Positions 45,366-54,842 of a DNA stretch of 64,000 nt are shown here, piece by piece. The notes under the pieces were generated by a model. That model made no database searches. It was not told the DNA's origin and worked only from the letters and a program-made list of their open reading frames with translations. The number at the start of each line of letters is the position of its first letter. The stretch's first letter is position 1. The translations under genes and the position numbers were made by a program. Source of the DNA: an uncultured bacterium (GTDB taxonomy: Bacteria; Bacillota; Bacilli; Lactobacillales; Lactobacillaceae); assembly GCA_905214545.1 (NCBI GenBank), contig CAJMMO010000001.1, positions 248,001-312,000 on the forward strand, in the 5' to 3' direction.

Positions 45366-45731
45366 TTAATCCGCAATTTTAAACGTCACTTCTGCTGAGT
45401 TAAGTTTACTGAAGAAGCTGACGTCGCTATCAATGTGGCCGATCGGCTGCTGCTCGAAGACTTCGCCATTTTGCTTATACAAGAAAACTAAACTTCCCAA
45501 CGGCGGCCAGTAAGAAATGTCACCAACGCGGTAGCCTTGTTCTTTCGCCTTAGCGACCGGCAAGCCGCCATGACCATAGCGGTGGCACAGCTCACGAGAA
45601 TACAAGTTGTCCATGTCGATGGTAAACGGCATCCGTGAAATTAATTCGCGGGTTGTCGCATTATCTTCAAATTGGGCGGTTAATTTAACATCATTATTTA
45701 CAACAATTTCTACCAGGGTTTTCTTACTCAT
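45366..45731 (-). CDS. Cyclophilin-like domain protein
   Basis: The 121-aa cytoplasmic protein starts MSKKTLVEIVVNNDVKLTAQFEDNATTRELISRMPFTI. The DISYWPPLGSLVFLY and QPIGHIDSDV segments are those of the bacterial cyclophilin-like fold proteins often encoded next to flavodoxins. The real start is the ATG at 45731 (GAGGTG 10 bases upstream), which overlaps the flavodoxin gene by 8 bases. Prolyl isomerase activity is not implied. Confidence 0.75.
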   Translation of the reverse strand: MSKKTLVEIVVNNDVKLTAQFEDNATTRELISRMPFTIDMDNLYSRELCHRYGHGGLPVAKAKEQGYRVGDISYWPPLGSLVFLYKQNGEVFEQQPIGHIDSDVSFFSKLNSAEVTFKIAD

Positions 45732-46218
45732 TTTCTTCAAGCACCTCATTTTCTTTCAGCCAAGCTTTAACTTTCGCAATACTGCTTGCAACGGCGTGTG
45801 TTTCTAAACGTAAGCCGGGCTTAACATCAGCGGTTGGCAGCCACTTCTTCGCATCTTTTTCAGTATTGCCGATCCCAAAATCACCAGAAGTACAAAACGG
45901 GATAACCTTTTTTCCTGAAAAATCATAGGACTCCCAAAAAGTGCGGATCGCCATGGGTTCTCGGTACCACCAGATTGGGTGGCCAATAAAGACAGTGTCA
46001 TACTGAGCCATATTGTCTACATGACTCGTTAATCGCGGCCTGAAATCTGCTAATTGTTCCTTATGAGCCTGCAGTGAACAGGGATCATGCGGTACCGGGT
46101 AAAAAGTATCCGTTTGAATTTCAAAAAGGTCACCGCCGGTTAAGTTCTGAATGGCTTCGGCAAAAGCCTTGCTGTGCCCCCAGTGACTAAAGTATGTGAT
46201 TAAGGTCTTGCTTGCCAT
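45724..46218 (-). CDS. Flavodoxin family protein
   Basis: FMN-binding electron carrier. The 164-aa product starts KTLITYFSHWGHSKAFAEAI, a phosphate-loop variant of the flavodoxin T/S-x-T-G-x-T motif, then has FIGHPIWWYREPMAIRTFWES and PFCTSGDFGIGNTEKD. It lacks a clear canonical TGNT loop, as in the lactobacillar flavodoxin-like reductase group. It is coupled to the 23-aa frame upstream, whose stop overlaps its AAGGAG. Confidence 0.82.
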   Translation of the reverse strand: MASKTLITYFSHWGHSKAFAEAIQNLTGGDLFEIQTDTFYPVPHDPCSLQAHKEQLADFRPRLTSHVDNMAQYDTVFIGHPIWWYREPMAIRTFWESYDFSGKKVIPFCTSGDFGIGNTEKDAKKWLPTADVKPGLRLETHAVASSIAKVKAWLKENEVLEENE

Positions 46219-46232
46219 GAGACACCATCTCC

Positions 46233-46304
46233 TTACTGATTATTCCTAGGAAAAATTAGGCTAAAAATGACATAACTGATTATTAAAATGATGACTGTTT
46301 GCAT
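46233..46304 (-). CDS. Putative 23-aa hydrophobic membrane peptide
   Basis: A short frame MQTVIILIISYVIFSLIFPR plus three residues (NNQ) starts 8 bases after GGGAGG, and its TAA stop overlaps the AAGGAG of the flavodoxin gene. One membrane helix spans nearly the whole peptide. The strong ribosome site and stop/ribosome-site overlap support real translation, as a small membrane protein or as a coupling leader. Confidence 0.5.
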   Translation of the reverse strand: MQTVIILIISYVIFSLIFPRNNQ

Positions 46305-46323
46305 ATCAAATTCCTCCCGTCGG

Positions 46324-46962
46324 CTAATAAAACGCGGGCTTATCCCACTGGGTATTCGGCTCCGCCACTCCAACGCTTTGGTAAGCCGCCAGTGCCGGAT
46401 TTTTAATCACGTCCGCAATAAATGCTGCCGCTGCCTGCCTAGTTAACTGGGTGTCCCGAAAAGGCTGGCCAGTTGGAATTAGTTCATACCGTTCATTAGT
46501 GGGATCATCATACAGCCAAGCCATCCGCATTAAGGTGTAATTGAGGCCGCTGGCTTTAATGATGTTTGCGGCATCAATCAAATTCTGGTTATTGCCCATC
46601 ATCTTCTGGTTCCATTGCCCGAACCGGCCGGAAACTTCATTCTCAATCCCTAATTCGCTGGCAACAATCAAGCGGCTGACTTGTTGAGCCTTCATTGCTC
46701 TTACAACATTGCGATTTGCTTGCACAAACTGCCCGGTTGCTAAATAAACAATGTCTTGGCTGCTAACGGCCCGCTCAAGGTCAGCTGGATTATTCCAGTT
46801 GCCGCTCATCACACTGACTTGCCGCTTAGGAATCAAACTTTTTAACCGCTGCCGGCCGTGGCGAGCAAACAGTGTCAAAAAAACATCATCTTGCTTGATT
46901 AACTTAGGAATTAAGTAGCGAGAGATATTGCTAGTTGCCCCTAAGATTAAGACTCGTTTCAT
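46324..46962 (-). CDS. NmrA-like/atypical SDR NAD(P)-binding protein
   Basis: The 212-aa Rossmann-fold protein begins MKRVLILGATSNISRYLIPKL (GxTxxI cofactor loop), with YLATGQFVQANRNVVRAMKAQQVSRLIVASE and NYTLMRMAWLYD typical of atypical SDRs that bind NAD(P) as sensors or reductases. The ATG at 46962 has AAGGAGGG 6 bases upstream. It heads an operon with the small peptide, flavodoxin and cyclophilin-like genes and faces a divergent LysR gene. Confidence 0.8.
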   Translation of the reverse strand: MKRVLILGATSNISRYLIPKLIKQDDVFLTLFARHGRQRLKSLIPKRQVSVMSGNWNNPADLERAVSSQDIVYLATGQFVQANRNVVRAMKAQQVSRLIVASELGIENEVSGRFGQWNQKMMGNNQNLIDAANIIKASGLNYTLMRMAWLYDDPTNERYELIPTGQPFRDTQLTRQAAAAFIADVIKNPALAAYQSVGVAEPNTQWDKPAFY

Positions 46963-47077
46963 TGCCATCCCTCCTTGTTTCAATTGTTGGCTCTATTATG
47001 TTCAATAATTGCTTGACACTGAAGAACCTCATTGTTAGGGTGGCATTAACTAATGGTTAATGCGGAGGGCAAAAGCT

Positions 47078-47965
47078 ATGGACACCAACAATTTGAGAAC
47101 GTTTATCTCAGTAGTTAAGTCGGGCAGTTTTACCAAAACAGCAGAACAGAACTTTATCTCAAGCACTGCCGTCATGAAGCAGATGAACCGGCTTGAAAAA
47201 GAAGTCGATTCTAAACTGTTCGAACGCTCCAGCACAGGCGTCACTTTGACCGCCAGCGGTCAAGCCTTCAAGAAATACGCTGAAACAGTCGTCGACCTCA
47301 CCGACAAAATTTACGTTGAGTGCCACAAAGCTGACGGCACTGTCCAAACGATCCGCCTGGGCACTTCGCTGCTCCACCCCAGCATGCCTTTTATGCCGAC
47401 CTGGAACAAAATCAAAGACCAGCTGCCTAATTACCAGCTGCAAATCACGCAGATTCTCAGCGACCTGACCGCAAACAACCGCGAATACTCAATGCTCGGC
47501 CGTGAATGCGACATTATGATTGGGACCTTTGACCGCGCAACTACCCGCAGCTTAGTCAATGCCATCCCGATCGGTACTTACCAGTTCGGAATCGCCGTGC
47601 GCAGCGATAACCCTTTGGCAGCCAAAGAAGAGCTGTCGCTTGCTGATTTAAAAGGCCAAACCTTGCTAATGGTGCCCACTGGCGTCAGCGAAAAAAACGA
47701 CCAGCTGCGTCAAGAAATTCTGGCTGTTAACCCAGATATTTCAATTAAGTACACAACTGGTCGTTATGATATTAATTTTTTTAACCAAGCGGTCGATGAA
47801 AACGTGGCGTTAATTAATCTCACGCCTTGGCAAGACATTCACCCCAACTTGGTGACGGTCCCGCTGCAGACCGATGTTGAAGTGGAATATGGAATTTTAG
47901 CTGCTAAACACGCTGACAAAAAGGTGCAGACCTTCATGCAGCAAATCCGCCGCCTATTAGCTTAG
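47078..47965 (+). CDS. LysR-family transcriptional regulator
   Basis: The 295-aa protein has an N-terminal winged HTH (MDTNNLRTFISVVKSGSFTKTAEQNFISSTAVMKQMNRLE) and a LysR substrate-binding domain (about 90-290). The ATG at 47078 follows GGAGGG with 8 bases spacing. It diverges from the NmrA/flavodoxin operon across 115 bases, so it most likely controls that operon in response to an unknown redox or small-molecule signal. Confidence 0.85.
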   Translation: MDTNNLRTFISVVKSGSFTKTAEQNFISSTAVMKQMNRLEKEVDSKLFERSSTGVTLTASGQAFKKYAETVVDLTDKIYVECHKADGTVQTIRLGTSLLHPSMPFMPTWNKIKDQLPNYQLQITQILSDLTANNREYSMLGRECDIMIGTFDRATTRSLVNAIPIGTYQFGIAVRSDNPLAAKEELSLADLKGQTLLMVPTGVSEKNDQLRQEILAVNPDISIKYTTGRYDINFFNQAVDENVALINLTPWQDIHPNLVTVPLQTDVEVEYGILAAKHADKKVQTFMQQIRRLLA

Positions 47966-47971
47966 CGGCTT

Positions 47972-50476
47972 TTATTTCTGCCAGTAATCTGCCAGGTACT
48001 CAGTCGTCAGACTAACCGGCTTTTTAACCAAGTCTGCCGGCCGTCCTGCCGCCACAATCCGGCCGCCGTTCTTGCCGCCGCGCGGACCCAAGTCCAACAG
48101 GTAGTCGGCATTGGCAATCAAGCCCAAATCGTGGGTGATCGTGATGATCGTTGCCCCCTGGTCCAGCAGCTTTTGCATGACCTCGACCAAGACTTTGACG
48201 TCTAACGGGTGCAGGCCGATCGTCGGCTCGTCAAAGACAAACAAGGTATCTTCCTGCTTGCGGGTCAGGTGGGTCACCAGCTTCAAGCGCTGGGCTTCCC
48301 CGCCCGACAGAGTCGGCGTGCTTTCGCCTAAGTGCAGGTAGTCTAAGCCAACTTCCTTTAACAGCTTTAACTCGCGCTCAATTTTCGGCACCTTCTTAAA
48401 GACCGGCAAGGCCTCGTTGATGTCCAAGTTCAAGACGTCGACAATTGAGCGGTCGTGCCACTTCACCTTGGTGATCTTTTCATTGTAGCGGTTGCCGTGG
48501 CAGACCGGACAAGTCTGCTGCATGTCCGGCAAAAACTGGATGTCTAAAGTGACGATCCCGGTGCCGCCGCAGGTCGGGCAAGCGCCCTCCTTATTATTGT
48601 AGGAAAAGTAGCTCGGCGTGTAGTGCTTTTCCTTAGCCAGAGGCTGGCGGGCAAAGAGCCGGCGCAAGTTGTCCATGATGGAAGTGTAAGTTGCTACCGT
48701 CGACCGCGTGCTCTTGCCGATCGGAGAGGCATCAACGCTGACGACTTGGTGCAGCGGCGAATTAAAGTTCGTGACTTGCTTTGGCAGCTTCTTACCCTGG
48801 CTGCTTTTTTCAATGGCCGGGACCAAGGAGTCTAAGATTAGGCTGGTCTTGCCCGCACCAGAAAAGCCGGTGACTGCAGTCAGCTGCTGCAAAGGGATGC
48901 CGGCTTTGACATCGTGCAAGTTGAAGTAGTCTTTAACCTCAAAACTAATCTGCTTGGCGTTTATCTTATCAGCAGGCTTTCTAGCCAGCAGGTCGGCGGT
49001 CCCTTTCAAGTAAGGTCCGATCAGCGACTTGGGGTTTTCAGCAATTTCGGCAGGACTGCCCTGGGCCAAGACTTCACCGCCCTGGTCGCCTGAGCCGGGG
49101 CCGATTTCGATGATCTCGTCAGCGGCCTTGATGATGGACACGTTGTGGTCGACGACGACCAGCGAGTTGCCCTGGTCGACCAGCTTGCGCATGATCTTGA
49201 TTAGACCCGCAACGTTGGCCGGGTGCAGCCCAATCGACGGTTCGTCTAAGACATAGAGCACGCCGGTCGTTTCGGTGCGCAGCGTGCGTGCCAGCTGGAT
49301 CCGCTGCAGCTCACCCGTCGACAAGGTGTTGCCTGCCCGCGCCATCGTCAGATAGTCTAAGCCTAAGTCCAGCAGCGGCTGCAGGTTGTTTAAAAACTCA
49401 GCGACCAAAGACTTGGCCATCGTCTGCATGTTTGCCGGCAGCTCAGCTAAGATCTGCTTGCCAAAGGCCGGCAGGTCGCCCAACTGCATGTTTTCTACTT
49501 CGTCAATATTCTTGCCGTTGACGAGGTGCTTTAAAAGCTCTGGCCGCAGACGCGTGCCATGGCAGACCGGGCAAGTCGAATATGAGAAGAACTCTGCGAT
49601 CCGCTTTTGGGCCCGTTCGCTCTGGCTGCTTTTGGCAGAGCGCAGCACGGCCATGTGGGCATTTTCGTATAAAGCATTGAAGTCGTGGAAGACCCGGCCG
49701 GTGCTCGACAAGAAGTCCATCTTGTACTTTTTCTCGGGACCATTTAAGACAAAGTCTTTTTCCTTGTCGGTCAAGTCCTTAAAGGGCACGTCGATCCGCA
49801 CGCCGGCGAAATGGGCCACGTTAGGCATGAAGTTGCGGCCTGGCAGCGACCAGGAAGCAACCGCGCCCTCTTCAATCGTCAGGTTTTCGTCGGCGATGAG
49901 CTTGCTGTCGTCTAACTGGCGGACCTTGCCGGTGCCGCCGCACTCAGGACAGGCGCCGCCGGAGTTGAAAGCGAAGTCTTCGGCGCTGGGCACAGGGAAC
50001 TTGACGCCGCAGACCGGACAGGTGATCATGCCCATCTCTTCGCCCGATTTGGACATGGCCTCGGCGATGTCTAAGCTAGGCGGCACTTGGTGGCCGTTAG
50101 GACAGACCGGCGAACCCAGCCGGGAATAGATCAGGCGCAAGACGTTGAAAGTCTCGGTGGTCGTGCCGACGGTCGCGCGTTCGTTAGGAACGCTGGGGCG
50201 CTGGCGCAGAGCCAAGGCCGAAGGGATGTGCTTGACGCTAGTGACGTCGGCTTGTGCGCCCTGCTTGATCCGGCGGCGCATGTAAGTCGATAAGGCATCC
50301 AGGTAGCGCCGTGAGCCTTCTTCATAGATGATGCCCATGGCTAAGGACGACTTGCCAGAGCCGGAGAGGCCGGAAATGGCGATGAACTTATGCAGGGGGA
50401 TGTTCAGGTCGATGTTTTTTAAATTGTGGACCCGGGCACCGCGAATTTCGATTTGAGTTGGCAAACTTTCTTCCAT
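47972..50476 (-). CDS. UvrA2-type ABC-family excinuclease subunit paralogue
   Basis: Two ABC ATPase halves: Walker A ISGLSGSGKSSLA and GFSGAGKTSLI; signatures NTLSTGELQRIQLARTL and PTLSGGEAQRLKLV; Walker B LYVLDEPSIGLHP and FVFDEPTIGLHP. Zinc modules are CPVCG/CPECGGTG and CPVCHG, CPTCGGTG/CPVCHGNR. At ~834 aa it is shorter than UvrA (~950) and lacks the UvrB-binding region, as in class II UvrA2, which is associated with drug tolerance or DNA-binding antibiotics. Start ATG at 50476 with AAAGGA upstream; an ATG at 50488 is also possible. Confidence 0.85.
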   Translation of the reverse strand: MEESLPTQIEIRGARVHNLKNIDLNIPLHKFIAISGLSGSGKSSLAMGIIYEEGSRRYLDALSTYMRRRIKQGAQADVTSVKHIPSALALRQRPSVPNERATVGTTTETFNVLRLIYSRLGSPVCPNGHQVPPSLDIAEAMSKSGEEMGMITCPVCGVKFPVPSAEDFAFNSGGACPECGGTGKVRQLDDSKLIADENLTIEEGAVASWSLPGRNFMPNVAHFAGVRIDVPFKDLTDKEKDFVLNGPEKKYKMDFLSSTGRVFHDFNALYENAHMAVLRSAKSSQSERAQKRIAEFFSYSTCPVCHGTRLRPELLKHLVNGKNIDEVENMQLGDLPAFGKQILAELPANMQTMAKSLVAEFLNNLQPLLDLGLDYLTMARAGNTLSTGELQRIQLARTLRTETTGVLYVLDEPSIGLHPANVAGLIKIMRKLVDQGNSLVVVDHNVSIIKAADEIIEIGPGSGDQGGEVLAQGSPAEIAENPKSLIGPYLKGTADLLARKPADKINAKQISFEVKDYFNLHDVKAGIPLQQLTAVTGFSGAGKTSLILDSLVPAIEKSSQGKKLPKQVTNFNSPLHQVVSVDASPIGKSTRSTVATYTSIMDNLRRLFARQPLAKEKHYTPSYFSYNNKEGACPTCGGTGIVTLDIQFLPDMQQTCPVCHGNRYNEKITKVKWHDRSIVDVLNLDINEALPVFKKVPKIERELKLLKEVGLDYLHLGESTPTLSGGEAQRLKLVTHLTRKQEDTLFVFDEPTIGLHPLDVKVLVEVMQKLLDQGATIITITHDLGLIANADYLLDLGPRGGKNGGRIVAAGRPADLVKKPVSLTTEYLADYWQK

Positions 50477-50567
50477 TAAGCAATTCATCCTTTCTTCATC
50501 CTTTTTTAACATATTAAAGCTTACATTAAAGAAGTAACAGTTACAAATCATAGACGGCTGACACACA

Positions 50568-50602
50568 AAAAAAGCTAGAACTTTTCAATGTTCTAGCTTT
50601 TT
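50568..50602. terminator. Terminator between esterase gene and uvrA2
   Basis: AAAAAAGCTAGAAC-N8-GTTCTAGCTTTTTT, a perfect hairpin with A and T tails. Confidence 0.88.
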
Positions 50603-50627
50603 TAAGTTTTAAGCTCTAGCTGACCTA

Positions 50628-51374
50628 TTATCTACATAAAAAATTAATTACCAACTTAATAACTTCAGCTCTGTTTTTTCCATTAAACATATGTCCTTCG
50701 CCAGCAATCAGATGAAGATCGCTCTGCGGCATCACAGCATGGTACTTCCTAGAAGCTGTCGGCGCTACAACTTGATCAGCAGTACCATGAATCAATAAAG
50801 TTGGTCCTGTAAAGTGCTGGGCTGTCTCGTAGATCGGCAACAGTTGAGCGGTCCTAAAATAATCACCGCCAACTTTAAAGCCATCTACCAAAACATATTC
50901 TGGAATATGGTTTGGATCATAGGTATTGCCTTGGCAAATTCCCTTAAGAGCATCATCCTTCAGGGTAGCTGCTGGTGCTAAAAGTACCAACTTGTCGATC
51001 ACATCGTGATAATAAGCGGCCAACATTGAAGCCACCACTCCTCCTTGGGAATGTCCTACTAAATAGATGTGCTTTGCTTTAACCTTTCGGCGGACAAAAT
51101 CAATGACTTTCATTCCATCGAGAAGTTCACTCAGCACAGTCATATTTTTAAATTTGCCAGCGCTCTTGCCACAGCCATCGAAATCAAAACGTAAGGTGGG
51201 TAATCCTGCCTGGTTAAGAGCATGAGCTAAAGCTGGTAAGATCTTTGTATCATCATAGCCAAGATCGCCTTTAAAGCCGTGCATTAGAATAGCGACTGTC
51301 TCATTTTCTAATGTCTCCGTCCCTTCCAGCAATCCATATAATTGTAAATTATCGCGTTGAATTTTAACTTCCAT
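50628..51374 (-). CDS. Alpha/beta hydrolase, feruloyl (cinnamoyl) esterase type
   Basis: The 248-aa serine hydrolase closely resembles, in order of segments, the characterised cinnamoyl esterase LJ0536 of L. johnsonii: ILMHGFKGD, LRFDFDGCGKSAGKFKNMTVLSE, IYLVGHSQGGVVASMLAAYY (nucleophile Ser109), LLAPAATLKDDALKG, the TYDPNHIPEYVLVDG lid, LLIHGTADQVV and GEGHMF (His). Likely action: hydrolysis of hydroxycinnamate esters from plant material. AT-rich relative to uvrA2. Confidence 0.85.
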   Translation of the reverse strand: MEVKIQRDNLQLYGLLEGTETLENETVAILMHGFKGDLGYDDTKILPALAHALNQAGLPTLRFDFDGCGKSAGKFKNMTVLSELLDGMKVIDFVRRKVKAKHIYLVGHSQGGVVASMLAAYYHDVIDKLVLLAPAATLKDDALKGICQGNTYDPNHIPEYVLVDGFKVGGDYFRTAQLLPIYETAQHFTGPTLLIHGTADQVVAPTASRKYHAVMPQSDLHLIAGEGHMFNGKNRAEVIKLVINFLCR

Positions 51375-51405
51375 AATGATTCACTTCGTATAATTCTATG
51401 CAAAT

Positions 51406-52347
51406 TTATAACTGCTTGAGAAGCAAAGCTGTCAGCCAATAAACCAAGGGTATTGTAACTAGGCTTAGAATAGTTGAAATACTCATTAGAATTGTTGCCG
51501 GCTTGGCATTGCCACCCGCTTGTAATGTAAAAAGTACTACTAAGCCAGCGACAGGACAAGCACTGAGAATGACAGTCACAAACAGTGGAACGCCATGAAT
51601 TCCCAATAATAATAGAAGCGGAATTCCAATAATTGGAAAGACTAAATTTCGAAAAAGCAAGCTAACCCACAAAGCCTTTGGCAGTTTGACATCTTTCAAG
51701 TTTAATCCAGCAAGATTACTGCCAATGACAATCATTGAGAGTGGCGTAAAGGCCGGGCTTGTATAGTTAATAAAGCCGCTCAATATCTTTGGTAATTGAT
51801 AGGAACTGATGAACATTGCTAAACCAAGAATAATAGCAATAATATTAGGATTCAGGATTATCTTTTTAAATTGTTCCCAAAAGTTCTGCCGTTTGGACTG
51901 ACGAAACATGCCTATTCCTTGCGTCCATGACATCACATTGAAGCCAATCATTGATGCTACAGCATAAAAGACACCGACATTACCAAATAGGCCTTGTGCA
52001 AGCGGTACGCCCATAAAACCATTATTAGAATAAATACTCCCATAAGTGGCAATTCGGCGAATATTTTGATCTTTTACTCGCCTAAAGGCAATTTTAGCAA
52101 TGACAATCGAAATGAAGTAAGTAATAAAAACAGCAACTATAAGAAGCAATAATTGGTAAAAACGTTTTTTAGAAAAAGGCTGTTGAAACGCCTTAATGAT
52201 CACGATGGGAGATAGAAAATCAAGAGTAATATTGGTTAGATCATTAATTGATTGTAAATGTAAGAAACCAACTTTTCGAATTGTTGCCCCAACTAGCATC
52301 AGCCAAAAAATGATAACTACCTGATTGAAAATTTGGCCGATTGACAT
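51406..52347 (-). CDS. AEC-family transporter (auxin efflux carrier type permease)
   Basis: The 313-aa membrane protein has about ten hydrophobic segments. It starts MSIGQIFNQVVIIFWLMLVGATIRK, has NNGFMGVPLAQGLFG and, later, SACPVAGLVVLFTLQAGG, which are AEC family signatures with the conserved Asn/Pro crossover. Bacterial members export or import malate, malonate or other organic acids. The substrate here is unknown; the neighbouring esterase makes an aromatic acid a candidate (inference). Confidence 0.82.
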   Translation of the reverse strand: MSIGQIFNQVVIIFWLMLVGATIRKVGFLHLQSINDLTNITLDFLSPIVIIKAFQQPFSKKRFYQLLLLIVAVFITYFISIVIAKIAFRRVKDQNIRRIATYGSIYSNNGFMGVPLAQGLFGNVGVFYAVASMIGFNVMSWTQGIGMFRQSKRQNFWEQFKKIILNPNIIAIILGLAMFISSYQLPKILSGFINYTSPAFTPLSMIVIGSNLAGLNLKDVKLPKALWVSLLFRNLVFPIIGIPLLLLLGIHGVPLFVTVILSACPVAGLVVLFTLQAGGNAKPATILMSISTILSLVTIPLVYWLTALLLKQL

Positions 52348-52364
52348 GAAATTACCACTTTCTT

Positions 52365-53336
52365 TTATACCTTTAAAACAATTGAGCCAATAGATTTTCC
52401 TGACTCTAATAATTCCTGTGCTGCTGCTACATCATCAAAGGAATATTCAGTGATCACTTGTTGCTTGCTAAACCCAGTTTCAATATAAAAATCAAACAGA
52501 TCATGACTCATCTCTTGCATTAGACCTAAATCTTCAACAAAAGTATTTACATTTGCAAAAGTCACATACTGTGTTTTTTCAGCTAAATTGCCTAATGCAA
52601 AATTATCAACCGGCCCTGAAACTTGGCCAAAGTTTACGTAGAGCCCCAATGCTTTTAAGACCTTCACTGAGTCTTGAACAGTTGCTTTGCCAATACCATC
52701 ATAAACAACATCCACGCCCTGCTTATTCGTAAATTTATTTACTTCAGTAACCAAATTCTGTTGATGCCGGTTAATTACGAGATCAGCACCCAGCTTAGAG
52801 GCAACTTGCTCTTTTTCAGGAGTACCAACAGTGCCGATAACTTGTGCCCCTAAGTATTTGCTCCAAGCAGTAAGAAAACTGCCAACCCCGCCAGCCATAG
52901 CATGGATAAAGACTGTTTTATTACGACCTACTGGATAAACTCTTTTAACAAAAGCTTCGGCGGTGAGGCCTTTCATCATCATCGCTGCTGCTTCTTTGAA
53001 ACTAACTTGCTCAGGCAGTTTTACTACTAACTTAGCTGGAGCAGCAAAGTATTCTGAATAAGCGCCCGGAGCCTGAATATAAGCGATCCTATCTCCAATT
53101 TTAAAATTAGTTGCATCTTCACCTAATTCAGCAACTATTCCTGCTCCAGCCTTACCAGGCGTTAATGGAACAGATGGTGCATCTAATTGACCAGTACGCC
53201 AATAAATATCTGTATAGTCAACACTAATATATTGGTTATGAACTAATAGCTCTCCTTTTTGGGGATGAGGAATAGGATGCTCTTCTATTTTAAGTTCTTC
53301 TGGGCCACCATATTGGTGAACAACTACTTTTTTCAT
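52365..53336 (-). CDS. NADPH:quinone oxidoreductase (zinc-free MDR family)
   Basis: The 323-aa protein begins MKKVVVHQYGGPEELKIEE, has DIYWRTGQLDAPSVPLTPG, the nucleotide-binding loop FIHAMAGGVGSFLTAWSKYLGA, and VVYDGIGKATVQDSVKVLK. It has no zinc-ligand cysteines, as in QorA/crotonyl reductase-like MDR enzymes. It overlaps the upstream SDR by one base and lies 17 bases before the permease gene, so they form one operon. Confidence 0.87.
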   Translation of the reverse strand: MKKVVVHQYGGPEELKIEEHPIPHPQKGELLVHNQYISVDYTDIYWRTGQLDAPSVPLTPGKAGAGIVAELGEDATNFKIGDRIAYIQAPGAYSEYFAAPAKLVVKLPEQVSFKEAAAMMMKGLTAEAFVKRVYPVGRNKTVFIHAMAGGVGSFLTAWSKYLGAQVIGTVGTPEKEQVASKLGADLVINRHQQNLVTEVNKFTNKQGVDVVYDGIGKATVQDSVKVLKALGLYVNFGQVSGPVDNFALGNLAEKTQYVTFANVNTFVEDLGLMQEMSHDLFDFYIETGFSKQQVITEYSFDDVAAAQELLESGKSIGSIVLKV

Positions 53337-54103
53337 TATAAGAATGCTCCATTATCTACTTGAATAACTTGACCTCTAACACCCTTACCCATACTGCTTG
53401 CTAAAAATAAAGCAGCGTTGGCTTGATCAATCGGTTCGGTAGCAGGCAAATCCCAATTACAATATTTCTTTCCATATTCAAGCATTAAATTACCGCCAGG
53501 ATTTTCACCCTTTAGATGACGTAAATGCATTGGTGTTACAGTTGCACCAGGAGCAATCGCATTTACTCTGATGTTGGTATCTGATAAGCGGATTGCCATA
53601 TTCTTTGTTAAAGTGTTAACTCCGCCCTTGCTTGCGGTGTATGCAGCACCGCCAATTGGCTCAACACCATTCACTGATGAAATGTTGATGATAACTCCTT
53701 GGTCTTTAGGCATCATTACTCTAAGGGCTTCGCGACTATAGCGAATAGGACCTTCCAGATTAATCGCCAAAACATGTTTAACCCAATCATCACTGGTCTC
53801 ATCGATTGCATATTCATCTGAAATACCAGCGTTATTTACTAGGATATCTAAGTCTCCCAGCTTTTGTGCTTGGTTAAAAACCTTATTAGTATCTTCAGCT
53901 TTTGCCACATCAGCTTGGACAGGATATGTCCCTAGCCCTTGTTCACGTAATACACTTTGCGCTTTATCTAATTTATCTTGATGTCTGCCTGTAAACACAA
54001 CTTTAGCTCCTTCTTGTGCGAAAAGTTGTGTAATAGCGAAGCCAATTCCTTCACTGCCGCCAGTTACAATTGCTACCTTATTGCTTAATAATTTTGCTTT
54101 CAT
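53336..54103 (-). CDS. Short-chain dehydrogenase (classical SDR, FabG-like)
   Basis: 255 aa. Cofactor loop VAIVTGGSEGIGFAI, NNAGISDEYAI, catalytic Ser in NISSVNGVEPIGGAAYTASKGG, and the GQVIQVDNGAFL end. The Tyr-x3-Lys pair is intact (YTASK). It is followed by the quinone oxidoreductase with a one-base overlap. Substrate unknown. Confidence 0.87.
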   Translation of the reverse strand: MKAKLLSNKVAIVTGGSEGIGFAITQLFAQEGAKVVFTGRHQDKLDKAQSVLREQGLGTYPVQADVAKAEDTNKVFNQAQKLGDLDILVNNAGISDEYAIDETSDDWVKHVLAINLEGPIRYSREALRVMMPKDQGVIINISSVNGVEPIGGAAYTASKGGVNTLTKNMAIRLSDTNIRVNAIAPGATVTPMHLRHLKGENPGGNLMLEYGKKYCNWDLPATEPIDQANAALFLASSMGKGVRGQVIQVDNGAFL

Positions 54104-54153
54104 TTTTAATCACCTATTCTTAATGGCTTCGACTTTATGGTTTATCCATTCCA

Positions 54154-54792
54154 CTAGATATCTTTAACTGCCTCGTCTACTGGCACATCTCCATCCATCA
54201 TATCGAAGGCCTTTTTGATAGTATTGTCATTTTCTAAGGAAGCAACAACTGTAGCTGCAACATTAGCCCTGCTTGAATACTCATGTGGAAGCTGTTGTCC
54301 TAAGGTTACTTTTTCCGTCCCCGGTTTATTGGTTAAGTTTTCTGGACGAATAATTGTATAATCTAAATTTGAATTTAAGATATACATATCGCCATAGTAC
54401 ATAGCAGCACTATATTCTTTCCATTCATCCATCCAAGGCAAATGCTCATCATCGTGAAAATGCTGAATACCACCAGCACTGATTAAGACAAATCTTTTAA
54501 TCCCGCTTTTTTCAGCAGCTTGGGCAGCTTTGACCTTTCCGTCCAAGTCGACCATCCAGCCACCGCCTGCTGCAAAAACAACTGCATCAATGTCGTTCAT
54601 AGCAGCAGCCAATTCAGACACGCTTTCTTGCAAGTCCAAATATCTTGCTTCAATGCCTTCATTTTCAAAAGCTTTAACTTGTTCCCTGCTTCTAACAGCT
54701 GCAACAGGGTGAAAAGTATTATTCTTATTTAATGCTTTGACGACCTCGCTGCCTGTACCACCATGAGCGCCAATTACTAATACGTTTTTCAT
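54154..54792 (-). CDS. NAD(P)H-binding SDR-like protein (YwnB type)
   Basis: 212 aa, starting MKNVLVIGAHGGTGSEVVKALNKN (Rossmann loop GxxGxxG), with DIDAVVFAAGGG, KRFVLISAGGI and DYTIIRPENLTNKPG, typical of atypical SDRs. AT-rich. It is the first gene of the SDR-Qor-AEC cluster after a bidirectional terminator. Confidence 0.83.
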   Translation of the reverse strand: MKNVLVIGAHGGTGSEVVKALNKNNTFHPVAAVRSREQVKAFENEGIEARYLDLQESVSELAAAMNDIDAVVFAAGGGWMVDLDGKVKAAQAAEKSGIKRFVLISAGGIQHFHDDEHLPWMDEWKEYSAAMYYGDMYILNSNLDYTIIRPENLTNKPGTEKVTLGQQLPHEYSSRANVAATVVASLENDNTIKKAFDMMDGDVPVDEAVKDI

Positions 54793-54842
54793 TTGCTTTC
54801 CCTTTCTGCATAGTTGATGATTCTCACTTCCAATGCTTAGAG

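Noticed and set aside
49386..50129. 247-codon + strand frame
   Set aside because: Antisense to uvrA2, whose ABC and zinc motifs are unmistakable.
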